From NCBI GenBank assembly GCA_930367205.1, contig OV884012.1, positions 36,285,520 to 36,349,519 on the forward strand: a DNA stretch of 64,000 bases, given 5' to 3'. Position numbers and translations under genes: made by a program. Of this stretch, positions 11,320 to 22,599 are shown one piece after another (positions within the stretch are counted from its first letter, which is position 1; every line of letters begins with the position of its first letter). This DNA comes from Acanthosoma haemorrhoidale. Lineage: Eukaryota > Arthropoda > Insecta > Hemiptera > Acanthosomatidae. Below the pieces are notes generated by a model. It was not told the DNA's origin. It ran no database searches and was given only the letters and a program-made list of their open reading frames with translations.

Positions 11320-14300
11320 CTATAAAGAATTAATAATACTTTATTATACATAATACATCTCAGTTGCTGTGTATGTACTGGCATATTTGTAAGAGGCTTT
11401 TAGAGACTAAAAAAACCTTAACAGACAGTAACGGAAATTAATAAAATTATACACAAATCAAGTGTTATCACACACTAAACAAGAAGGGCCCAAAAAGAAC
11501 TTGTGATAACTTTACTTTACTTTCAGTTAGATTACAGAATATATGTTTTACTGAATAAAAATGACTAACAACCAGCAAAGAGGATAAAAATTAATAACAA
11601 TTTAAACACAATAAAATATTATACTGTCACTAGACTTATGAAAGTTTTCAGTGTCAACCAAGGTTGTTGCTTTAATTGGTAGCAGGTGGTGCTGAGGAGG
11701 TACTGTGGTTGAAGTTAGGAGGTCAACTCTCAACCTTTAGTTCTGGCTTTAAACTGAATTTATAGATCTTTATTGAAGTTGCAATTCATTCCTTGATGAG
11801 GTTGAACCCTCACTAAATCTAACCCCCCAGGAAAATAATCCAATAAATTAAGTAATTTAAGACTATTAAAACCAGGGTGATTATTAGTTTTCTAGTGCCA
11901 AAGCAGCATTCCAAATACAGCACCAATAAAACACTGTTCTCATAAGGACCCTTGGTAGGTCGACGCAACAGTAAAATTACTAGAAAAAAATTTGTTATGA
12001 TTCAACAATTCCTACCTGGATAGGGATTGATATCGATTATAGCGTGACGGCCAGTTTTATTCTCGACTACAATATCGACACCCAGGAGGTTCATCCCAAG
12101 AGCTGCTGTTATTATATCAACAATGTGGCAAAGGGTTGCAGGGTCTGCTTTTGTTGGTAACTCTCCTGTCAGTTCATCTTCATCGAGGACACTTAACGAA
12201 GAGCTGGAGTCCGACTTGGACACATCGTGGCTATCAAAATGAATTGTTTCCCTATCTGGATCATAAAACACAAGACATTGACAATAATAATTGTATTTAT
12301 TTATACCTATCAATATAAATTAAATGATAGCACATATCCAGGTAACATATTTGAATCCAAGATTGCACCATATACTTCTCAAGAAAGGTAAAAATACAGC
12401 AACATAAATGTATGACACTTATTTCTTTAATTTAGAGATCCTTTCAAATAATATTATTTATGACGAACCACTTTAATGCTATTTATATTCATAGTGTTTT
12501 GTTACAATAACTATACTATTAGGATTTAAGTAAATTAGGATAGAAGTAAACGAATTTCCACCTGGGGTTGAATATTGTTAATTTTTAAAAAAGTAGTAGC
12601 ATTTATATAGGTATGGCCACTTATAGAGAAAAAAAATTGTTTACATTCGACAGACATAATTCATCAATTAGTACTAGAAAAAATAAAAAATGTCTCAGGT
12701 TGTACCAACTTAAATTTTATTTCAAAATCTACTGGTGTTGGTGCTCTAATTGAAGATATATCGGTCCGAAAACTAACCATTTTAAAGAAAACAAAAGTTT
12801 TTATTTTTTGGTTTGTCAATACCCGAAAAGTGGTTTATTTGTCTTCAATAATTAACATAAAAATTGTTGGAAAATAGTATAAGTTATCAAAGAGTATTCA
12901 GACAGTTTTTTTTTTTTAAGATTACACTTTACCAATCTGTTTCTCAATATTGAAGATGATATAGATGTGATATTGATTGGCCTTTCAAAATTAAAAATCC
13001 TATGATGTAACAATTCTAAAAAATCCAGTTATAGTGATAATTTTTTTTTCATGAAAATAATCAAGATTTTACAAAAAAATCATTAATGGGTCCCATTACA
13101 CAGTGTGGAGAAAGATGTAGTCTAGGTATATAACAAAAAGACGGGTAAACTAATATTTTTGAACAAGATGAGAACTAACCTGGATCAGGAAAGAAGTTTT
13201 TAAGTGAAGGCCTTTCAACGATGTGGTATTCGCCTCCGATGATAAACAATTTGTACAAAACCGCATTGTGATTCACAAATGCATGAGCGACACATGGTGG
13301 CTGGCAGTCTTTCAGACCCTTCTCGTTGAACACGACTGCCATCTGCACAATAATAAATAGCATAAACAAATTAATATTGATCATCACAGATATTATAATG
13401 ATCTAGGATTCTGTGATGTAATAATAAATGAGAATTTAGTATTTTATATTTACTATTAGAATATAGTTATATTATATTTGATTTGTGTACCAGAGATTAT
13501 GTCAAGAGTTAGATAGGTAAAACTAGTGCAGTGCTATGATTTAGCTGAAGTAATAGATAAAGTTTTCCAAAAAAACATGAATGAATGCAAAAATATAATA
13601 AAAGAAAAACAAAGTAGTTTTGAGGAGATTTCAGTATTATTCCGTGCTAAGCATGTAACTTTCTATAAGTAAGAAGATAGGCAAATGATTTATTAATACC
13701 ACAGTACAGTCATTGGGGTCAAGCAACGATGGCAAAATCAACTCGCTTTAATATTTCCAACATTGCCTGCTAATAAATCGGTTTATGAAATTAAGTATAC
13801 ATGGTATAAAAACACATTTGACAATGAAATTTGTGGAAATGACTGAAATTTAGTGAAATCTTTTGCTATATAATCTGTAGAATAAGCTGTAGGTAAATGA
13901 AAAAATTGAAATTTATCTTGTCACATAATCCACAAACAATTGGTGAAAATGGAAACCACTAAACAAGAATAATTTATAGTTTATGTGGTATTTTATGGAG
14001 TATTTAATAAAAACTGAGGAAATGTATAATACCTTATGGATACAATTATAATAACAATAAGAAATCAGTACATTAAAAACTTATTACCCTCATTCTCATA
14101 AAAATTAGATAGGAATAAATACCTAAAGTTTTCAAAATTTTATAAGCTTGAATTATAAAATGACATTTTATAAAAACAATGATAATGAGCATAAATATGC
14201 GCTAAACAAAATAATAATGGATCAATACAAAAATAATAGAATTTATAACACATACAAAGTTAAATAAATAAAAAAGAATTGAACTTTGTTTACTAAAGAT

Positions 14301-17300
14301 TCAAACTTACTTTGTGACAATCTGTGCCATTGGCAACTGAGGGTTTGCAAACTGTAAAGAAATACAACACACATGAATAAGAAAACAAAAACATTTAAAA
14401 ACAAAATTGCATAAGACTGTTACTTACCAAATGGAAATTTAACACCTGCTTCCTTCAAGGTTTGTAAATTCACATGAATATCATGTGAAGTAAGTTCAAC
14501 AAAAGGTGGCGTGAAAACATCTGAAATAAATGTTATAATATTTCTTTAAAATATGTTTATGTTTCATTGTAAATACACATAATTATATTAAGGAATCGTA
14601 GGCTGAGATGATGGAAAAAATATCTTCAGCACTATAGGTTTTCCATCATCTCATCATGTGATGTTTTGCATGATAGCTCCTAATGATGCTAAAAAATAAA
14701 ACCAGCTCCATGAACAAAATAATGAAATCCATGAAAAATGAACAAAGGGTCATTAATAAATTCATTTAGGTTTAGATCATTGTAATTAGTTCCTCTTCAA
14801 TAATTTTCTTTATTTACTGCTAGCGCTATCGACAGCCCATGGTTGTTGATGGCTTATAGCCTAGTTCTCCATAGCTTGTTGTTCAGGACAGTTGTACGGT
14901 ACCTGAGGATGATATACATATCTGGACTGTCGCAAGCTCTACGACTAAATAAATAAAATGATTGATGAGAAGGGAACAATTGGTATCATTTAACCCTAAC
15001 TTATAACATCTCTTCCAATAAAAATAAATTAATTATAAATAACAAAATAAATATTTGTCTATCATATAGAGTAGGATATCCAATTAAAAATATTCATGTC
15101 CTGACATATGCAATATGTGTTGGGGCTACAGTGAACTATAATTGCATAAATCATTAAACCTGTCTTCAAGTGTGCATTCGCAATTTTTTTGTGATTTAAG
15201 TCATTAAAATTGTTTTCCAACAATAAAAAAACCCTTAATTGTGTGATGCATCACACTTGACTGAAATTTTTACATTATTGATGTACGTATATCATCAATA
15301 CATATACATCACTATAACATCCAAAGAAAGAATACATTCATTGATAGGGATGGGATACTAGTAATTGTTGATATAATATATTTCAAACAATAACATATAC
15401 TTCATAATTGATGTAAACAAATTTTAGTAGGTAAATATTTTTAAAAAAATTTAATCTTTGTGAAATGGAAAAAAAAAAAATGGTGAGGCTACTGATACCA
15501 GGATTAACTTTGTTGTATATCACATTCATAACAAATACAGGAAAGGGGGAATAATTGTGGGATGGTAAGCCAATTGTAATTGTTGGTATTTAATTGTTAT
15601 CAGGCAAAAATGTAGGCATCAAATGTATTCAAATTTAATAAACATTTAACTGAAACCAAAGTGGCACATTTCAATTCAAGGATTAATCAATTATTTTTTA
15701 AAACAATGATCTATTTTAATACCTAGCGTAAGAATAACATATTCTTGTGAGTCCATTCTAAAAATACAGGCTGGAGTCATGGTTATCAGGTACTGCTGGG
15801 CAAGATCCTTGATCCAAATAATTTAAAAAAGTGTGTTCAAGAAAAACTCACAAGCAGAAGATTTATAAGAAGCTTATCACAATTATCTATAAACTATAAG
15901 GATATTTATAGCAAGAATTTTATGAAAGCAGTACGGAACAAAGTATTTTTTTTTAATTTTGGTTTTCATAAAAACTAGAGATTTTAAGGTATCAAAATAA
16001 CTTATTTGACAAAAAGAAAATACAAAATAAACATGCCTTTCAAATAAATATAATTTTAATACGTAAAAAGATATGTAACAAATTTAAAAAAAATAATAGA
16101 AAACATTTGAGAATAAAATAGGCTAAGTAGACAAACAATGTTTTTGAATGATCTTAAGATATTAATTATAGGAGCATTAAAAAATAGTCATCACAAGTCA
16201 TGTTGGAATAGTCAAAAAATTGGAAAATACTAAATTTCTATTAGATTTATTGTAAAGGTTTAATCAATAAAAATATAAAAAATAAGCTTATTTTGATTAT
16301 GATGACAGCACTTTGATATCAATAAAATATTAATAATTAAGAGAAGCTCAAATACACTTATATCAACCGGAACTATAATTTTTTTTTTTTAACAACTGAA
16401 TTCAGCAAAACCTTGACCCACAATGTTCCGCGATGTCATTCTCAACAGTCTTGAATATTTATCATTAATAGTTCACACATTTTCAAATGAATACAAAATA
16501 TCAATATATGTATAGACAGTGAATACAATTTGAATTAATGGAATGAGAAAAATATAAATATTATATAAAATAATACTATAACTATTTAAATTAATATTCA
16601 ATTAGCAATGGATAATAAATACCTATGTTATGCAGGTCACTGTCATGAACTACCCTATATGATGTAAATCTATCCAAAAGTGTTTTTACATTATCTAGTG
16701 GGTCGATGATTACAACTTCTGGATGAAGTTTTATGTAGTTTTCAACACGTTCGATGACCTCGCATGCCTTAAACAATGATGGAATGTACAGTTATAAAAA
16801 TTGTATTAATATTAAAATGGGTAATATTTGATGTAACAATTATTATAAGCAACCTAATTCAGTTAGTGATTAATCATACATTAAAAATTATGTACGAATA
16901 AACATTTAATAGTATTGAAAATAAGTATGTATGGAATCCTCATTAGCATACTAGGGTGTCCTTGCCTCAATGCTGTTGTGCTTGATGTCTTTTTCCTCTG
17001 TATTTGTTTTTTGCCTTTAAAGAAAAATACAATAAAATAAGGCAATACACAGGGGAGGGGGTGGGGCACATAAACAACATTATAAATCTAAATAATACTG
17101 TTTTACTTGTGTAATACTGAGTATTTAAAAAAAAAAACAGGCATATCATGCAATGTAATTTAAAATTGGCAATTGAAAGATCCCTTGACACAAATTCCTA
17201 ATTATCGCATGGAATAATGTACATTATTACTACTTATTTACTACCATTATTCAAGCAATCGAATAAATTGAAATAGGGGGGAAAAGAGACTCTAACTGTA

Positions 17301-17955
17301 TGAATAACTTACAGATAACTTGATAAAAGCGAAATTGAGGCAGGGCATGCAATAATTATTCACTAACAATAGGTTTATAACAGCAGAGAATCGGTTGCGC
17401 CAAAGACAAATAAATTACCTTTTTCTCTCCTCTTAATGACTGAGCAATGATGTCAGTTAATTTGTGAATTATCACATTAAATGGACCTTGTTCATCTAAT
17501 GGGCGATTTAAATCTACCTATGAACAGACAATGATAATATTATTGCAGGGTTAACAAAAATAAGTACTTCCAGTTTAATAATCATTCTCATTCAGTAAAA
17601 TATAATGATAAGGACAACTAAACTTGAGATTACGAGTATCATTAAAAGAAATATTTCAATGTTTCAAAAATATTGATGAATTGTTTACCTTGACAAGATC
17701 GAATCCATGATTCCTGAAAAAAAAAATGTTATTTAGACAATTCGATGAATCAAATAACTACAGTGAGAACAAAAATAACGACTATTCATTGACAAGACTG
17801 ACAATTCTTTAAGAAAACAAAATGCATGAAGGCTTAAATGTTATTTTCCCCTACCTTGACACTTTGGCAAACTCAGTCCAATTCAATTTCTGGCTTTTTT
17901 TCTCTGACATCCAATAGCCGATAACCTTCTTCTGTTTGTTTTTCGACGGTTCCAT
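11129..17955 (-). CDS. ITPK1: Inositol-tetrakisphosphate 1-kinase (inositol 1,3,4-trisphosphate 5/6-kinase), complete, nine exons
   Basis: ITPK1 is a cytosolic ATP-grasp kinase that phosphorylates Ins(1,3,4)P3 and related inositol phosphates, feeding synthesis of InsP5/InsP6. Exons on the - strand: 17955-17855, 17713-17689, 17517-17419, 16767-16623, 14520-14428, 14351-14311, 13342-13180, 12255-12016, 11319-11129. They total 1098 bases with all phases consistent, giving 365 residues. Visible landmarks: VIGYWMSEKK near the start (11-20); DLNRPLDEQGPFNVIIHKLTD in exon 3; IDPLDNVKTLLDR (96-108); VCKPSVANGTD with Lys157; NHNAVLYK (192-199); ERPSLKNF (211-218); GVDIVVEN with Asp283; DINPYPGY with Asp297 and Asn299. 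The last three acidic/Asn residues match the Mg-binding set of the human enzyme. The C-terminal tail is about 50 residues shorter than human. The start is the ATG at 17955-17953, which leads directly into the conserved N-terminus. Confidence 0.95.
12016..12255 (-). CDS. ITPK1: ITPK1 exon 8
   Basis: Acceptor TGATCCAG, donor G|GTAGGA; 79 whole codons. Contains SHDVSKSDSSS, the GMNLLGVDIVVEN strand and HAIIDINPYPG, which supply the metal-binding Asp283, Asp297 and Asn299. An open frame reading into the intron upstream of 12255 is not coding. Confidence 0.94.
13180..13342 (-). CDS. ITPK1: ITPK1 exon 7
   Basis: Acceptor TTGTGCAG, donor G|GTTAGT; 54 codons plus one base. Carries MAVVFNEKGL, FVNHNAVLYKLFIIG and ERPSLKNF, the central ATP-grasp strands. 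Confidence 0.94.
14311..14351 (-). CDS. ITPK1: ITPK1 exon 6 (41-nt exon)
   Basis: Acceptor CTTTACAG, donor AAA|GTAAGT. Two bases complete Val155 and the rest encodes CKPSVANGTDCHK, with the ATP-site Lys157 and a His equivalent to the substrate-contacting His of human ITPK1. Confidence 0.92.
14428..14520 (-). CDS. ITPK1: ITPK1 exon 5
   Basis: Acceptor TTATTTCAG, donor G|GTAAGT. Encodes TPPFVELTS and LKEAGVKFPF, corresponding to the segment before the ATP-binding lysine strand. Confidence 0.92.
14605..14652 (-). other. Short perfect hairpin in an ITPK1 intron
   Basis: GAGATGATGGAAAA at 14605-14618 is the exact reverse complement of 14639-14652, with a 20-base loop. It lies in the intron between exons 4 and 5. 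It may be a footprint of a small inverted-repeat element or chance structure; the arms do not extend further. Confidence 0.5.
15241..15262. repeat. Recurring near-palindrome (copy 2) in an ITPK1 intron
   Basis: GTGTGATGCATCACAC followed by TTGACT. Related sequences lie at 4656-4677 (opposite orientation) and 45479-45500, each in AT-rich DNA, which suggests a small dispersed element. Confidence 0.4.
16623..16767 (-). CDS. ITPK1: ITPK1 exon 4
   Basis: Acceptor GTTTAAG, donor G|GTATTT; 48 codons plus one base. Encodes a helix (VIERVENYIKLHPE) and IDPLDNVKTLLDR, matching the 'DP..A..TLLDR' block of the family. Confidence 0.93.
17419..17517 (-). CDS. ITPK1: ITPK1 exon 3
   Basis: Acceptor TTCATAG, donor AAG|GTAATT; 33 whole codons. 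Contains NRPLDEQGPFNVIIHKLTD, a highly conserved ITPK1 block. Confidence 0.93.
17689..17713 (-). CDS. ITPK1: ITPK1 exon 2 (25-nt microexon)
   Basis: The acceptor is TTTCAG (AG at 17715-17714) and the donor is AAG|GTAAAC. One base completes Arg34 and the rest encodes NHGFDLVK. The residues continue the first beta-strand region of the family and keep the frame into exon 3, so the microexon is real despite its size. Confidence 0.9.
17855..17955 (-). CDS. ITPK1: ITPK1 exon 1 (start codon exon)
   Basis: ATG at 17955-17953; donor AG|GTAGGG after 17855. It encodes 33 residues plus two bases of an Arg codon, including the family's VIGYWMSEKK segment. Confidence 0.93.
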
Positions 17956-18260
17956 CTCGTTGAGTGGGTACTATGCACATTCATTCACTGGTGAAGCGTC
18001 TGTGGTAGCCGGCAAAATGCCCTATGGAACTGTGCCGATGTTACTATATCAGAATAACCTCTGGGAATGACACACAAACACATGCGAACACGATGTCGGC
18101 GGGAATGGTTGAAGCAGAACAATCATGACGGTACTACGACTGAGGGGCAACTGCGACATGTCAGTGGTGGGGAGCGCCTCTCTCCTCTCGCCCTCCTCGC
18201 CGACGTAACAACGTACACAAACACACGCGCACTCGCAGCTCAGTGTTGCCAACCGCCCAC
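17956..18260 (-). promoter_or_regulatory. Putative ITPK1 promoter and 5' UTR, CpG-rich
   Basis: Immediately upstream of the ITPK1 start codon the base composition changes from AT-rich to GC- and CpG-rich (CGACGTAACAACG, ACGCGCACTCGC). No TATA box is obvious. This is consistent with a CpG-type promoter, and the transcription start is not determinable from sequence alone. Open frames on the + strand here are by-products of the composition. Confidence 0.4.
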
Positions 18261-18698
18261 TGTCGAAAAATATCTTTCACACTTGTCATTATCCTACTGG
18301 ACTACGACACAACAGAGGGAATGTACTCCTGTTATAGAAATATTCGAGTATCCCAAGGGAAACGAGATTTTACACCAAATGATCCAATCATCATGGGCAT
18401 TGTTGACTTATTAAACCGCTGTTACGGTATGGAGGTTAGCTCCACGCGAAAGTAGTTGTCATGATTTTGTCTATATCAGAAAAATTAACTGAATTAAACA
18501 AACCACTTTTTTAGCTAATAGTATTTTAAATTCAATACAAGGAAGTGAGGGAGTTTTTGAATATGTGATAAGCAGAAAACATGTACTTACATTCACGAAC
18601 CGTTTCGTACGTCGAAACGTCCGCTTATAAATTTGATGTAATTCAAAATCTTTCTTTCATCTACCTAGACCGATATCCCTACAAACAATGTACTTATA
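18261..18698. other. Intergenic sequence upstream of ITPK1
   Basis: Mixed composition, no recognisable exon or transposon on either strand. Confidence 0.4.
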
Positions 18699-18703
18699 TC
18701 TAC

Positions 18704-19048
18704 TGTTGTGGCAACCTCTTAATTATGAATAATTAGAAGTTCCCCTCTTCTCGGTCCAGGAAATATCTACTTATGTTTCCATATTTTAATAATAAAATTT
18801 AAGACGTCAGCAATCTATAAACCTACCCTGTTCCTCTTCTCCTGAACATAGTGCTTTGTCGGGGCACACCTTCTAAGATGTTATGGAGTCTAATCAAAAC
18901 GAATTAAGCTGCCCGCCGACTAGGCCGCCAGCAGAGGTGAAAGACCACAGGTCCACCTCATATTATCTCTTTCTTGGCGCTCGCCGGACGGAGGTTGTAG
19001 CGACTCTAGCCCGTGGCGGGCGTCCTCCCACCTTGGGGATATTCGACA
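18704..19048 (+). mobile_element. Solo LTR (copy 2), internally shortened, with 5-bp target duplication
   Basis: Begins TGTTGTGGCAACC, ends ATATTCGACA, and is flanked by TCTAC at 18699-18703 and 19049-19053. Its first about 90 bases match the start of the LTR at 4788 and its last part matches that LTR's U5 end (GACTAGGCCGCCAGC, GACCACAGGTCCACC), but the middle, including the TATA region, is missing. The polyadenylation motif has decayed to AATTAA. Confidence 0.82.
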
Positions 19049-19053
19049 TCTAC

Positions 19054-19546
19054 ATTTTAAGGTAACTCACAGTTAAATATAATCATTTTTAGTCTCTTCT
19101 TACCAGGCGTACGCTTCTTAGCTGGCAGTTATTTAATGTACTTTTAGATATATAAAAACACTTGTTTCATTATTTGTAACAAAGAAAGCAAATTTTATAA
19201 TTCAGCCGAATGGAAAGAAAAGTCTGTCATACTAACGACGGATTGAGTTAGAATATATAAAGTTATTGTGGAGCTGGGTACTGATTTGAAATAATCACGA
19301 TTCGCCAAAAGCGGTAATATTTCCCAACTCCATAGGAATGTACATGATTAACTCCGAACCTTCACCCGTCGATCGCAGAGACTATGTCTTTACAAATCAG
19401 TAAGTACCGGCTTAGAGCAATGACACTTACGATAACTCAGTTTTGATCGAAGCGTTTATCGAAGGCGGTTTTGTTGCATTCATAATAACATTAGACCGGC
19501 AGGCGGTTAGGATCAATAACAACAGGCTTGTAATAATAATAATAAT
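19054..19546. other. Intergenic sequence before repeat pair
   Basis: No gene seen. A (TAA)n microsatellite lies at about 19530-19549, directly before the left copy of the dispersed repeat. Confidence 0.4.
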
Positions 19547-20277
19547 AATAGGCTTATTCCCACGCGAATCCAAGCTATCATCAAGGTGATGGGAGCATGC
19601 GCTGTACAGTCGTACCGTTCTAACTAGCCCGAAACCAAAACTTAAACTGTCAGACATCTGTTCCAACACTCTCAAATCCTAGTTTGAAAACGGTTTGCGA
19701 TTGTCAAAACGATTCAAGATTGAAGTAACATGCGCTCTCATTCTGCCCTTTTTTCCCGCTCGCCGGAACTTATAACATTTAACAATATTATAACAAAAAA
19801 CTGAAAAACAGTTAGGGTTAATTTATGTCATGTAAAACTTTATTAGTCGATGTTAATTTTAATGTATAAATGAATTTTCCGGGTCATCAACAAGTCAGTT
19901 GTTTTGTAAAGTATACCGTCGAAAGAATCGAAACAGTAAGAGATTGGAAAAAGCGCTCTATCAAGTTCTAAATCGGTGATGAAGTAACGTCCGCGCATGC
20001 TCAATAAATAATCACAAACAAGTTTGAAACTAGTCCGTGATTCTGCGTTGTGACAAACGTAATGATACTGGATTGTTCCTATCTTTTATTCCCCATTTCC
20101 AAAAAGCCCAAAAAGTGTTCAAAAATCAATTATTCACCATTGCCAATTTTTTTGGATGTTTATCTCATATGAGGAAAACTGTCTAAAAACGTTTCCTGAC
20201 GTTGTGAACATTTGATAATTAGAAATTTATTTCACTTGAATCAGAGAGAAATGGCCACCGAACCATTCCGTAGTAGA
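19547..20277 (+). repeat. Unnamed dispersed repeat, copy A
   Basis: From AATAGGCTTATTCCC to CCGTAGTAGA this 731-base block is repeated in the same orientation at 21974-22599. Copy A has about 100 bases around 19850-19960 that copy B lacks. No coding potential, clear terminal inverted repeats or target duplication was found, so the class is unknown. Flanks on either side are unrelated, which shows it was dispersed rather than locally extended. Confidence 0.75.
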
Positions 20278-21973
20278 ACGAGGAATAAAAAACTCAAAAT
20301 GTGCAGTAAAAACTTAAAATTTGTAAAGTCGTGTATATAACACCTAAAACATCCAAAAATCACTTTGTTTTTTTTGTTTAATTTAAAACAATGTTTTTTT
20401 GGTGTAATAAATAAAAAATAATAATAATACCCGATGCAAGGAAAAAAAATGATTTGCATATTACAAATTCGTTTTACATATTGGTATATTAAGAACAAAA
20501 TATTTAAAAAATAATAATAAATAAACAATGTTAGAAAAAGTTAATTTTTAACACTTCATAAAAAATATACAACATTGTACGTTTCAAATTTTTTTTCTCA
20601 CAAAATTGTGTTGCATATCACTAGGTGTTTTTAACATTGAAAAGGAACTTTTCACATCTACTAAAGTTGTTGGGCAATTTATGTAGCAGGCGATTATATT
20701 AGTTCCCGGCTAAATGAGGTCATCTTCAATCTTTTTTCCGTTTAAGGGAATGTAGCCAACGTTTTGTTCAATCATGAAGTCATTTTTCCTTCTTTAATCC
20801 TTTAAGGACTGCGCCATGATACTGTACTCCTTAATATGTGAATTGATTACCCATAAAATAAAATAAGCAGAAGAGACATTTGATTTTTCGAAGAAACCAT
20901 TTATTTCTAGGAATAGGTCCATTGTCACTCCGTGTCTACCAACTTTGCCATACTGCGAATTACGATCTTGACGGAAATATTTTCATTTCTTTACATTTTA
21001 GATTGTAACTTAAATCAAATAACATTAATCATACCTATGTAATATAAACATAATAATTTCATTTTTAAAATGAAGTTTAATTTAGTTAAAAAAATTAAAT
21101 TAGATCAATTGTGCGATATAGCTCAAAAAGCACAAATTGTGCAACATAAAATTTGGAAATAAACTACTTTAGGTCATGAAACGGATAGATAAACGATTTA
21201 GAAGCCGCTAAACGCTAGTAAACAAAATGTCCAATAACACATAAATCTGGCCTCTAGTCATCACCTGTTAACTTTAACCAAACGATCCCTCGATTCGATT
21301 TATCTCTCGGGAAACGCTTCGATCAAAACCGCCACGTGTGTCATTACTTTTTGTTTGAGTTGTTGAGATCAATCGTTAAGCTCATCACTCGTAATCAGTG
21401 TCTTAACGATTTTACATCTTAATCGAAATGGAGTTTCATATCATGATTCGCATTTTAAGGGTTTTGTTGTTTATTCAAAACTAAAAAACCCCACGTACGT
21501 CGCATGTTTTTGCTCGTGAGTCCATTGGTCATGTTAAAAAAACAGCATTGGGATGACATATAACTAGTATCTCTATAAAATCACAATTAAGTGTATATAA
21601 TTAATTATTTGATATTAAAAAAGTATATTTTTCTATAATTTTGAGTAGGCTATGAAATTAAAGATCTCTCTGACCTGGTAAACAATATGTAATTTGTGTT
21701 AAGTTCTTTTAAACTATAGTTACAGAAAGGACCCTTTTTGATTAAGGTTTATTAAATGTTTCACTGTTTTATACAAATATAGCAAGAAATAAATAAAATT
21801 AAAATCATACAAACTTGAATAAAGAATATGATAAAGTGAAAACACGAATAAAGAATGGACATTAAAGAAATATTGAAACGGATGAAATTTAAACTCCTTT
21901 AATGTATATTTAGGTCTATACATAAAGTGGTGACCAAGTCCTCTGTCAAATTTGCATAGTGAAGAGGTCAGAT
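20278..21973. other. AT-rich intergenic DNA between the repeat copies
   Basis: No supported gene. Short open frames on the - strand (for example about 20241-20528) are low-complexity. About 21180-21450 is somewhat less AT-rich but shows no recognisable domain. Confidence 0.4.
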
Positions 21974-22599
21974 AATAGGCTTGTTCCCACGCGAATCCAA
22001 GCTATCATCAAGCTGATGGGAGCATGCGCTGTACAGTCGTACCGTTCCAACTAGCCAAAACTCAAACTGTCAGACATCTGTCCCGACACTCTCAAATACT
22101 AGTTTGAAAACGGTTTGCGATTGTCTAAACGATCCAAGATTGAAGTAAGGACTAAGAATCAGACATGGGCTGTCATTCTGCCCTTTTTTCTCGCTCGCCG
22201 GAACTTATAACATTTAACAATGCTATAATAAAAAAACCGTTAGAATTAATTTAAGTCATGTAAAACTTTATTAGTCGCTCTAACAAGTTCTAAATTGGTG
22301 ATGAGGTAACGTCCGCGCATGCTCAGTAAATAATCATAAACAAGTTTGAAACTAGTCCGTGATTCTACGTTGTGACAAACGTAATGATACTGGATTGTTC
22401 CTATCTTTTATTCCCAATTTCCAAAAAGCCCAAAAAGTGTTCAAAAATCAATTATTCACCATTGCCAATTTTTTTGGATGTTTATCACATATGAGGAAAA
22501 CTGTCTAAAAACGTTTCCTGACGTTGTGAACATTTGATAATTAGAAATTTATTTCACTTGCATCAGAGAGAAATGGCAACCGGATCATTCCGTAGTAGA
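21974..22599 (+). repeat. Unnamed dispersed repeat, copy B
   Basis: Second copy of the block at 19547-20277, starting AATAGGCTTGTTCCC and ending CCGTAGTAGA. The two are very similar over most of their length, pointing to recent origin, with a deletion in the middle of this copy. Confidence 0.75.

Noticed and set aside
12136..12318. + strand open frame over ITPK1 exon 8
   Set aside because: It is the antisense shadow of a well-supported - strand exon.
18067..18455. Two overlapping + strand open frames upstream of ITPK1
   Set aside because: They lie in the CpG-rich promoter region, where stops are rare; no domain, splice signal or conserved text supports them.
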